A DNA stretch of 5,329 bases from contig JAVVWR010000097.1 in NCBI GenBank assembly GCA_036652035.1, positions 1-5,329 on the forward strand. The letters are read 5' to 3'. The notes under the pieces are model-generated. The model saw only the letters and a program-made list of their open reading frames with translations, did not search any database and was not told where the DNA came from. This document shows, piece by piece, positions 1-5,329 of this stretch (within the stretch, counting starts at the first letter, position 1; each line of letters opens with the position of its first letter). Position numbers and translations under genes: made by a program. The stretch comes from JAEZVV01 sp036652035 (GTDB lineage: Bacteria; Pseudomonadota; Gammaproteobacteria; Burkholderiales; Burkholderiaceae_F).

Positions 1-2
1 GC

Positions 3-158
3 CAGAAAGAAGGGTGCGATCGGCATGTCAAGAGCCACAGCGCCTGCCTCGATGACCTGCCCGCAACCGAAGTCCTCCGCCTGGTCGAGCAACTGCCGAA
101 CTCACCATTGATGCAAAACCTACCTAACGAACAGGCCCCGAGGGAAATGAATACGTGA
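3..158 (+). CDS. 3' end of a probable GT9 family (LPS heptosyltransferase-like) glycosyltransferase, partial
   Basis: Frame 3 is open from the window edge to a TGA at 156-158 and encodes about 51 residues. Codons are mostly G/C-ending up to about position 100, as expected for real coding sequence here. The visible segment has a Cys followed by a basic stretch and then CLDDLPATEVLRLVEQL. This 'CL..l....V...l..L' pattern, a cysteine then a short helix that closes the protein, is what the C-termini of ADP-heptose:LPS heptosyltransferases (GT9) commonly look like. The last ~20 residues are a Pro/Asn-rich tail of no recognisable type. The stop codon overlaps the GTG start of the next gene, so the two are probably co-translated. 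The assignment rests on a short tail plus context in a core locus: coding status is fairly sure, family is tentative. The catalytic domains lie outside the window. Confidence 0.55.
   Translation, partial: QKEGCDRHVKSHSACLDDLPATEVLRLVEQLPNSPLMQNLPNEQAPREMNT
141..145 (+). promoter_or_regulatory. Shine-Dalgarno site for the O-antigen ligase family gene
   Basis: AGGGA lies 9 bases upstream of the GTG at 155, inside the end of the preceding gene. It supports GTG-155 as the true start. This start also gives the 4-base GTGA stop/start overlap typical of translational coupling. Confidence 0.5.
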
Positions 159-1384
159 CAAACGATCGAACCACGCTTGCCGCGTCGCCGGCACCAGGCT
201 GGGCACGGCATGTACTGGCGATCGCCCTCCTGTACTTTCCCGTCTGCGGTCTCGCCATCCTGCCCATGGGCGGCGGCGGTCGTTACCTCTCCGTGCTGGT
301 AGGACCGCTATCCCTGCTGTTCCTCCTAATCTGGTTTCGCCGCGATTGGCGTGAGGTGGCCGCGCAAGCCGCGGACTTCGCAGCTCCCTTCCTGCCATTT
401 CTGCTCGCCTGCCTGCTGGTCGCGGTAGTCCACCCTGCCGCCACGATTGGCGACCCCTTCAGCCGCGTGTTTTGGGCCTTGTTCATTTTCCTTGCCGCTG
501 CGCGCCTACCTCTTTCCCGAGCGGCGGTTTTCTCGGCAGCCGCTGTCGGTGCCTCGGTTTACTGCCTCGTTGCCATTCGCGACGTGTTTTTCCTTGGCGC
601 CGTACGAGCTGGGAACGATGTCAATGAGATCGTCTTTGCCGAAACCGCCATGCTGACCGGGGGCCTTGCCATCGTCGGTGCCCTCACCGCAAAAGGCGCC
701 TCGCCAGCCCTACGGATACTCTGGTCGCTACTCGGCGGCGCCGGCCTTTTTGCTGTCGCCCTAAGCGGTTCGCGGGGTCCTTTGCTGGCCACTTTCCTTC
801 TCGGAGGGCTTGCCATCGCCCATGGTTGGCGCCAAGGCCACCACAAGGCAATCGTGGCAGCGACACTCACGCTTGCCGTTGCGGTGGGGGCTGCGCTGCT
901 CTATGCGCCGCTCGCTGATCGAATCGTCTTGGCCGGAATTGAAACCCAAGACTATTTTTCTGCGAGTAGTCCGACGCTGACGTCAATCGGCATACGTCTC
1001 GAACTGTGGCGAATCACACTTGAGTCGCTTCCGCAGCAGCCAGTCTTCGGATATGGCTACTCGACCGTTGGGGATCTCGCCACGCGCTTACCCGCACTCA
1101 AGTTCTTGCCGCTCGAGCTTCTCTTTGGCTTTCAACACTTTCATGCAGATTGGGCCCATGCCTTGATGGCCGGCGGCCTAGTTCTACTGATCGGACTGAG
1201 CGCGAGCATCGTTCTACTGGCGCGCACCGCACGACATGATCTGGCTCGCCTATGGCTGCTCGGCGCCATGGTGGTGTTCGGGCTGACCGATCTGGCCTTC
1301 TTCCGCAAGCCGACACTCACTCTATTCATCGCAGCCTGGACGCTGTTGGCTGCAAGTTCGCCGCGTGCCGACCATGTCACCTAA
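155..1384 (+). CDS. O-antigen ligase family polytopic membrane protein (WaaL/Wzy_C type)
   Basis: A 409-residue, very hydrophobic protein with about ten or more probable membrane segments (for example near residues 18-36, 45-60, 78-93, 104-116, 124-141, 188-203, 233-250, 337-355, 366-381 and 387-400). Family marks in order: SGSRGP at 204-209, the conserved Arg motif of the family; R-L-E-LW at 281-285; P-V-FGYG at 296-301; and a large periplasmic-type loop ending in HFHADWAHALMAGGL (328-342). In that loop His330 and Gly341 match the His...Gly spacing conserved in WaaL ligases. WaaL transfers O-antigen or another glycan from undecaprenyl pyrophosphate to the lipid A-core on the periplasmic side. 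Length is typical of the family. A Wzy polymerase or other PF04932 member cannot be excluded, since the subfamilies share these motifs. The neighbouring core glycosyltransferases favour a ligase. The GTG start is supported by AGGGA and the GTGA overlap. The DNA is locally less GC-rich than the genes downstream, which is common for ligase genes. Confidence 0.85.
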   Translation: MTNDRTTLAASPAPGWARHVLAIALLYFPVCGLAILPMGGGGRYLSVLVGPLSLLFLLIWFRRDWREVAAQAADFAAPFLPFLLACLLVAVVHPAATIGDPFSRVFWALFIFLAAARLPLSRAAVFSAAAVGASVYCLVAIRDVFFLGAVRAGNDVNEIVFAETAMLTGGLAIVGALTAKGASPALRILWSLLGGAGLFAVALSGSRGPLLATFLLGGLAIAHGWRQGHHKAIVAATLTLAVAVGAALLYAPLADRIVLAGIETQDYFSASSPTLTSIGIRLELWRITLESLPQQPVFGYGYSTVGDLATRLPALKFLPLELLFGFQHFHADWAHALMAGGLVLLIGLSASIVLLARTARHDLARLWLLGAMVVFGLTDLAFFRKPTLTLFIAAWTLLAASSPRADHVT

Positions 1385-2507
1385 GCGAATCCTGTTTATC
1401 GTCGACACGCTGCGCCAGGGCGGACTGGCCCGAGTGATCGTTGTTCTGGCCGAGGCCATGAGCGCGCGCGGCCATACCGTTGGCGTTGCCGTGCTCGATT
1501 CCGTGGTCGAAGAGCCTCTTGCTTCATCGATCTGGCTCACGCGTCACGACCGACAGCGCCCAGCTCGTGGATTGGGCGCGTATCTCGGGCAAGCCGCGCA
1601 ATTCGGCACCGCAGCCATCCGCGATTTCGAGTCAGAAAACGGAGCGGCCGATCTGGTGATTGCCGCGGGCGAGCTTGCCCTGCGCTGCGCCGATACGATC
1701 GAACATCCGCGGCTGGTATTCAGTTCTCATTCCTCGCAGCTAGGCTCGCCCAAGCATGAGGGTTGGCTCGGTCGCTGGCGCCACGTCATCAAGCGCACGC
1801 GCCGCGGGCTTCGACTGCGACGGCTGCTCAATGGCCGCAACGTTCACGTCGTCTCGCAAGGTCTGGCAGCGGAGTTGCGCGAGACTCTTGGCGTTGCGCC
1901 GCGCCGCCTGAGCGTGATCGGCAACCCCTTCGATATCGAAGCAATCCGCGCCGCCGCTGGCCGCGGCTCACCCGAGGCCAGGGCGCAGACCCGTCCCTTT
2001 GTGATCGGCGTCGGCGCCCTAAGCCAAGGCAAGCGTTTCGACCGCTTGGTGCACGCATTCGCCGCCAGCCGTCTTGATGGCGACCTTATCCTGATTGGGC
2101 AGGGTGAACAGGAACAGCACTTGCGAGCTCTGGCCGCCGAGTTGGGAATCTCGGAACGCTTTCGGATTATTCCCTTTCACCCCAATCACTACGCCCTCGT
2201 AGCCAAGGCGCGTGTCCTGATCCTTACTTCCAATAGCGAAGGACTGCCGAACGTGCTGAACGAGGCGCTAATCCTGGGCGTACCAGCCATCAGTACCGAT
2301 TGCCCGCACGGCCCACGCGACATCCTGGGTGATCTCGATCCACGCGCCTTGGTGCCGCTCGATCAGCTCGAGCTCCTGCCCGAGCGCCTGCGCGATGTCG
2401 CCTTGAACCCCTATCCGATTCCCGAGTCGGCGGTTGAGCGCTACAGCCTCGACGCCATCGTCGATCAATACCTCGCGCTCGCCGACCGGCTCGGCTCTCA
2501 GACTTAG
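1374..2507 (+). CDS. GT4 family glycosyltransferase (GT-B fold)
   Basis: A 377-residue protein, normal for GT4. The N-terminal Rossmann half opens with KRILFIVDTLRQGGLARV (4-21); the GG loop lies near the nucleotide-sugar/acceptor cleft. The linker VIGNPFD (181-187) precedes the donor-binding half: IGVGALSQGKRFDRLV (211-226, with the G..GKRFD motif), LILIGQGEQ (238-246), and the EX7E motif spanning E289-E297 in SNSEGLPNVLNEA. It ends with TDCPHGPRDIL (308-318), which is typical of the PglA/PglJ/WbnH-like GT4 enzymes that often use UDP-hexoses or UDP-HexNAc. These are retaining enzymes acting at the cytoplasmic membrane. Donor and acceptor are not readable from sequence. ATG-1374 is preferred because the conserved strand begins four residues later. 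An in-frame GTG at 1365 would add three residues, and neither has a clear Shine-Dalgarno site. The start overlaps the upstream gene by 11 bases, suggesting coupling. The stop overlaps that of the convergent gene. Confidence 0.88.
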   Translation: MSPKRILFIVDTLRQGGLARVIVVLAEAMSARGHTVGVAVLDSVVEEPLASSIWLTRHDRQRPARGLGAYLGQAAQFGTAAIRDFESENGAADLVIAAGELALRCADTIEHPRLVFSSHSSQLGSPKHEGWLGRWRHVIKRTRRGLRLRRLLNGRNVHVVSQGLAAELRETLGVAPRRLSVIGNPFDIEAIRAAAGRGSPEARAQTRPFVIGVGALSQGKRFDRLVHAFAASRLDGDLILIGQGEQEQHLRALAAELGISERFRIIPFHPNHYALVAKARVLILTSNSEGLPNVLNEALILGVPAISTDCPHGPRDILGDLDPRALVPLDQLELLPERLRDVALNPYPIPESAVERYSLDAIVDQYLALADRLGSQT

Positions 2508-3562
2508 GGACAGGCGCCAACGGTGGCCAGCACCTGCCGCACGTGCTCGGTGCGGTCGATCGGATAGAGCAGGCTGGCGCGGGGCTTGTGCAACCTCGCT
2601 TCGCCCGACTCGGCGCGAGCCAGCGCGCGCCGAACGGCGGCGTCGAGCGAGGCGATGTCCTGCGGGGTGAATTCTTCCTTGGCATCGTCGGCGATCACTT
2701 CACCGCAGCCCATGTTGCTCGCGAGCAGCACCGGCGTACCGCACAAGACCGACTCGACCCCGACCAGCCCGAAGGGCTCATAGAGCGAGGCGAGCACGGT
2801 GTAATCAGCCGCCTGGTAGACCTGCTCCATGTCCTTGCGAAAGCCCAGGTAGACCACGTTGCGCAGGCCTTGCGACACCGGCCGGCCAGCGACGGCCAGC
2901 GTCACCGGCAGATCGGTCGAACCGAAGTACTCGCGCAACAGGTCGAAGCCCTTGCGTTCGTGGCTCGAGGAGGGAAAGGCGAAAACCACTCGGTCCTCGG
3001 GCAGACCCAGCGATTTGCGCAGAGCGGCGCGGCGCGGCGCATCCACCGGCCGGAAGCGGGCCGCCGCCACCGGCGGGTAGATCACCCGGATCTTTTCTGG
3101 TGACAGGCCATAGAGCTCGAGCAGCTCGGCCTCCATCAGGCGCGCGTGAGCGACGACGACGCGGGCGTGGGCCAGGTGCCTGCGCTCAAGGGCAATCATC
3201 CAGCGGTCGAACCAGCTGGGCTCGCGCTTCATCGCCCGCAGAAAACCAAGGTGAGTGCCACCACAGATCGCGATCTGACTGCTGACAACGCGATTGCAGG
3301 CAATCAGCACGTCGATTCCCGCCCGCGCCTGACGGCGCTTGAGCAGGAAGGCAAAAGCGTGGTCACGCAGCTTGCCCGGCAATGCGCCAACTCGAATCCG
3401 TTGCGCATCGACCTGAGCGTATTGCGGCAGGCTCTCGTCAAACTTCTTGGCGAAAACCGTGGGCCGGATCCCGAGTTCATGCAGGCCATCGACCAAGTCC
3501 ATCGAATAGCGCTCCATGCCACCGCCATGCTTGAGCGCATGGCAGGAAATCCCAATCTTCAT
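2504..3562 (-). CDS. GT4 family glycosyltransferase, WaaG-like LPS core enzyme
   Basis: A 352-residue protein with the GT4/GT-B layout. The N-terminus MKIGISCHALKHGGGMERY (1-19) carries the glycine loop seen in WaaG-like and related GT4 enzymes. GGTHLGFLRA is at 101-110, IYPPV at 161-165, and the donor half starts with FAFPSSSHERKGFDLL (194-209), where R203/K204 match the conserved basic residues that contact the donor phosphates. Then come LAVAGRP (222-228), VVYLGFRKDM (236-245), and EX7E with E262 and E270 in YEPFGLVGVE. WaaG adds the first outer-core glucose to heptose II; this protein is related in layout, but its specificity is an inference from context. ATG-3562 is chosen over an upstream in-frame ATG at 3697. 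The extra 45 residues are basic and non-conserved and would run through the intergenic region and over the next gene's start. The gene stands alone on the minus strand, divergent from the WaaE-like gene. AGAGGG lies 10 bases before the start. Confidence 0.87.
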   Translation of the reverse strand: MKIGISCHALKHGGGMERYSMDLVDGLHELGIRPTVFAKKFDESLPQYAQVDAQRIRVGALPGKLRDHAFAFLLKRRQARAGIDVLIACNRVVSSQIAICGGTHLGFLRAMKREPSWFDRWMIALERRHLAHARVVVAHARLMEAELLELYGLSPEKIRVIYPPVAAARFRPVDAPRRAALRKSLGLPEDRVVFAFPSSSHERKGFDLLREYFGSTDLPVTLAVAGRPVSQGLRNVVYLGFRKDMEQVYQAADYTVLASLYEPFGLVGVESVLCGTPVLLASNMGCGEVIADDAKEEFTPQDIASLDAAVRRALARAESGEARLHKPRASLLYPIDRTEHVRQVLATVGACP

Positions 3563-3572
3563 TGCGGGTTTG

Positions 3573-3578
3573 CCCTCT
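3573..3578 (-). promoter_or_regulatory. Shine-Dalgarno site of the minus-strand GT4 gene
   Basis: On the minus strand this reads AGAGGG, 10 bases before the ATG at 3562. The spacing is slightly long but usable. It supports the short start over the in-frame extension to 3697. Confidence 0.45.
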
Positions 3579-3679
3579 GATGGGCCTCCATTGCCGTAAC
3601 TACGACGCAGTTTACGCAGTCTCTGTGATCCGATCGGGCACTCGCGGGGCCGGCTGGCTTTAAGCTTGTTGCCTTGTTT

Positions 3680-3684
3680 GAGGA
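3680..3684 (+). promoter_or_regulatory. Shine-Dalgarno site of the WaaE-like gene
   Basis: GAGGA followed by a 6-base spacer before ATG-3691 is the strongest ribosome binding site in the window. It fixes the start and suggests efficient, independent initiation at the head of this two-gene unit. Confidence 0.65.
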
Positions 3685-3690
3685 AGCCCC

Positions 3691-4482
3691 ATGGCACGCA
3701 TTTCCGTCTACATCATTGCTTACAACGAGGTCGACAAGATCGAGGCGGCGATCCGCAGCGTCATCGACTGGGCCGACGAGGTCGTGGTCGCCGATTCGTT
3801 CTCCATTGACGGCACGGCCGAACTGGCCGCTCGACTGGGTGCGCGAGTCGTCCAGGTTCCGTTCGAGGGCTTTGGCAAGCTGCGCAACGACACGCTCGAT
3901 CAGTTGAGCGGCGACTGGATCTTCTCGCTCGACGCCGACGAGCGTTGCACCGAGGCCGCCGCGGCCGAGATCCAGCGCATCGTCGCCTCCGCCGACGCCA
4001 AGGACGCCTACCACGTGCCGCGCCGCAACTTCTTCTTCGGTCGCTGGATCAAGCACTCGGGCTGGTACCCCGACTACCGCCAGCCGCAGCTCTTTCGCCG
4101 CGGCAAGCTGCGCTACACCGCCGATGCGGTGCATGAAACCTATGTGCTCGAAGGATCGCTCGGTCACACCACCGAACCGATCGCCCAGGTGCCGTTCAAG
4201 GACCTCGCACAAATCATCCACAAGATGCAGCGCTACTCCACGCTGGGTGTCGACCGCCTGGAAAAGCGCGGCAAGGCCCCGTCGATGTGGACCGCGTTTG
4301 GCCACGGCGTGGCAGCCTTCCTGCGCCATTACGTGATCCGCGCCGGCTTTCTCGATGGCTGGGCGGGCTTCGTGATCGCGCTCGCCAACTTTGAAGGCAC
4401 TTTCTACCGTTACGCCAAGTACGCCGAGTTAAAGCTCGACCTCACCCGCGTGCCGCCGATTCCGCCCAGCCTGCGTGACTGA
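3691..4482 (+). CDS. waaE: GT2 family LPS core glycosyltransferase, WaaE/KdtX type (probable beta-1,4-glucosyltransferase)
   Basis: A 263-residue GT-A fold enzyme close to the usual WaaE length (about 250-260). Motifs in order: ISVYIIAYNE (4-13), the start of the nucleotide-binding fold; EVVVADSFSIDGT (30-42); GFGKLRND (60-67); the DxD-type metal/donor motif in SLDADE (79-84); the family signature RRNFFFGRWIKHSGWYP (111-127); QPQLFRR (131-137); VHE (147-149); and C-terminal RAGFLDGWAGF plus FYRYAKYAEL (217-227, 238-247), a hydrophobic/aromatic region likely to sit on the membrane. WaaE of enterobacteria adds beta-1,4-glucose to heptose I of the inner core, and the signature around 111-127 is very characteristic. 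Glucose and the linkage are carried over from characterised homologues, not seen here. It heads a two-gene unit and its stop lies inside the next gene's start region. Confidence 0.9.
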   Translation: MARISVYIIAYNEVDKIEAAIRSVIDWADEVVVADSFSIDGTAELAARLGARVVQVPFEGFGKLRNDTLDQLSGDWIFSLDADERCTEAAAAEIQRIVASADAKDAYHVPRRNFFFGRWIKHSGWYPDYRQPQLFRRGKLRYTADAVHETYVLEGSLGHTTEPIAQVPFKDLAQIIHKMQRYSTLGVDRLEKRGKAPSMWTAFGHGVAAFLRHYVIRAGFLDGWAGFVIALANFEGTFYRYAKYAELKLDLTRVPPIPPSLRD

Positions 4483-5302
4483 TTCCGTGCTGGTCTCGGT
4501 CATCGTTTCGACCTACAACCGGCCTGACGCGCTCGCCGCGGTACTGGCCGGACTGTCCGCACAAAGCGATTGCGGCTTCGAAGTCATCGTCGCCGACGAC
4601 GGCTCGCGCGATGAGACCCGCGAGCGGGTGGAATCGGTGCAGGCCGATCTCGCTGTGCCACTGATGCACGTCTGGCATGCCGATACCGGCTTTCGTCTGG
4701 CGGCGATCCGCAACCGGGCTGCCTTGGCCGCCAGCGGTGAGTACCTCGTCTTCATCGACGGCGATTGCGTGCCGCGGCCGGATTTCGTCGCGCAACACCG
4801 CGGCTTGGCCGAGTGCGGCTGGGCTGTCGCCGGCAACCGTGTTCTGTTGAGCGAAGACTTCACTCAACGCGCCCTGGCCAACGAGCTGCCGATCCACGCC
4901 TGGTCGCTCGCTCAGTGGCGACAAGCCAAGTCACAGGGCGGGATCAACCGCACCCTGCCCTTGCTGCGCTTTCCGTTGGGACCACTGCGCCGCTGGCGAC
5001 CGCGCCGCTGGCAGCGGCTACGCGGGTGCAACATCGGTGTCTGGCGCACCGATTTCGAGCGGGTCAATGGTTTCGACGAGTCGTTTGAAGGCTGGGGCTT
5101 CGAGGACTCGGACTTCGCGGTGCGGCTGATCAACGCCGGTGTCAGCATCAAGCTCGGCAGCTTTGCCACCGGCCTGCTCCACCTCTGGCATCGAGAAACG
5201 AAAAAACCGCAAAGCGGCCCCAACTGGGACACCGTGATGCGCCGCCTGGCTGACGGTGAAACCCGGGCGCAGCCCGGCCTCGACCGCCCCGACCGCGACT
5301 GA
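4475..5302 (+). CDS. GT2 glycosyltransferase with C-terminal galactosyltransferase-like (Glyco_transf_7C) domain
   Basis: A 275-residue GT-A enzyme. The N-terminal GT2 domain has VSVIVSTYNRP (7-17), FEVIVADDGSRDET (35-48) and FIDGDCVPRPDF (93-104), with D95-G-D97 as the metal/donor motif. The C-terminal part has GCNIGVWR (184-191), VNGFDESFEGWGFEDSD (197-213) and LLHLWHRE (234-241). The GWGFED block is the Glyco_transf_7C hallmark shared with beta-1,4-galactosyltransferases and bacterial chondroitin-type polymerases; its acidic residue is the likely catalytic base and the following His may bind metal. Inverting transfer of a hexose or HexNAc is therefore likely; the sugar is unknown. Residues 171-183 are strikingly Arg/Trp-rich and may be an insertion or a membrane contact. 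The GTG-4475 start overlaps the upstream gene by 8 bases without an evident Shine-Dalgarno site, implying coupling; GTG-4487 is a shorter alternative. The last ~15 residues are a polar tail. Confidence 0.87.
   Translation: MTDSVLVSVIVSTYNRPDALAAVLAGLSAQSDCGFEVIVADDGSRDETRERVESVQADLAVPLMHVWHADTGFRLAAIRNRAALAASGEYLVFIDGDCVPRPDFVAQHRGLAECGWAVAGNRVLLSEDFTQRALANELPIHAWSLAQWRQAKSQGGINRTLPLLRFPLGPLRRWRPRRWQRLRGCNIGVWRTDFERVNGFDESFEGWGFEDSDFAVRLINAGVSIKLGSFATGLLHLWHRETKKPQSGPNWDTVMRRLADGETRAQPGLDRPDRD
4987..5012 (+). repeat. Short tandem 11-mer within the GT2/7C gene, 15-base period
   Basis: GCGCCGCTGGC occurs at 4987-4997 and again at 5002-5012, exactly 15 bases (five codons) apart. It encodes the repeated RRW at residues 172-174 and 177-179. 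This is consistent with a small in-frame duplication or with biased Arg/Trp codon use. Confidence 0.5.
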
Positions 5303-5329
5303 TCAGGTGTAGCGGTAGTTGGCTGCGCG
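5303..5329 (-). CDS. 3' end of a minus-strand gene running into the window, product unknown
   Basis: On the minus strand the last 27 bases read as eight sense codons (RAANYRYT) and a TGA stop at 5305-5303. This stop directly abuts the plus-strand TGA at 5300-5302, forming TGATCA. The codons are mostly G/C-ending and the geometry is that of a convergent gene end, as also seen at 2504-2507. Eight residues cannot identify a family, and a chance reading frame is possible. Confidence 0.35.
   Translation of the reverse strand, partial: RAANYRYT

Larger units (their letters stand above)
3563..3690. promoter_or_regulatory. Divergent intergenic region, probable promoters for both flanking transcription units
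   Basis: This 128-base gap separates two genes pointing away from each other, so it must hold the start signals for both unless transcription enters from further away. I see no convincing sigma-70 pair: TTGCCG (3591-3596) with TACGCA (3613-3618) at 16-base spacing is a weak plus-strand candidate. Other visible marks are a near-perfect tandem 9-mer (ACGCAGTTT / ACGCAGTCT, 3605-3622) and an 8-base palindrome CCGATCGG (3630-3637). Location supports regulation; the exact sites are not established. Confidence 0.5.

Noticed and set aside
1365..1373. GTG-1365 as the start of the first GT4 gene
   Set aside because: It adds only three residues, has no visible Shine-Dalgarno advantage, and ATG-1374 is the commoner codon placed just before the conserved first strand; not fully excluded.
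2543..3103. Long plus-strand open frame opposite the minus-strand GT4 gene
   Set aside because: It lies wholly antisense to a gene with clear GT4 motifs; its product has no recognisable motif and looks like a shadow frame of GC-rich coding DNA.
3659..3675. TTTAAGCTTGTT as a possible promoter -10 or operator
   Set aside because: No -35-like hexamer lies at suitable distance upstream and the AT-rich run is short, so it was not listed as a site.
3563..3697. In-frame N-terminal extension of the minus-strand GT4 gene up to an ATG at 3697
   Set aside because: The added 45 residues are basic and non-conserved, would cross the whole divergent intergenic region and overlap the neighbour's start, while MKIGISCHAL at 3562 is a typical GT4 N-terminus with AGAGGG upstream.
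3559..4329. Minus-strand open frame of about 256 codons over the WaaE-like gene
   Set aside because: It is antisense to a gene with an excellent Shine-Dalgarno site and the full WaaE signature; the long frame results from strong G/C third-position bias.
4442..4924. Minus-strand open frame across the junction of the two GT2 genes
   Set aside because: Antisense shadow with no family motif; the plus strand carries two overlapping genes with intact catalytic motifs here.

Overview
The window reads as part of a lipopolysaccharide (LPS) core / outer-core glycosylation locus from a Gram-negative bacterium. The DNA is GC-rich and strongly biased to G or C at third codon positions. The combination of an O-antigen-ligase-type membrane protein, a WaaE/KdtX-type core glucosyltransferase and several other glycosyltransferases fits Pseudomonadota. 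A beta- or gammaproteobacterium is my best inference, but nothing in the window fixes the genus.

Layout: (1) The first ~158 bases hold the 3' end of a plus-strand gene whose last residues resemble the C-terminus of a GT9 (heptosyltransferase) protein. (2) It overlaps by 4 bases (GTGA) an O-antigen ligase family membrane protein (155-1384). (3) That gene overlaps a GT4 glycosyltransferase (1374-2507). These three look like the tail of one translationally coupled operon. (4) A second GT4 enzyme lies on the minus strand (2504-3562), convergent with the first, and the two stop codons overlap. (5) A 128-base divergent intergenic region (3563-3690) is the only real non-coding stretch. (6) From it, on the plus strand, runs a WaaE/KdtX-like GT2 enzyme (3691-4482), overlapped by 8 bases by a second GT2 enzyme with a galactosyltransferase-like C-terminal domain (4475-5302). 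(7) The last 27 bases appear to be the 3' end of another minus-strand gene, with its stop abutting the previous one.

How they may work together (inference): the GT9, GT4 and GT2 enzymes would add sugars one after another to the lipid A-core acceptor on the cytoplasmic face of the inner membrane. After export, the ligase-type protein would join an undecaprenyl-linked glycan to the finished core on the periplasmic face. The individual families are well known. The exact sugar order and linkages cannot be read from sequence. I saw no RNA gene, CRISPR array, insertion sequence, phage gene or broken gene, and no convincing new system. The most distinctive points are the combination of enzymes, the tight convergent and overlapping gene junctions, and an Arg/Trp-rich tandem patch in the last glycosyltransferase.
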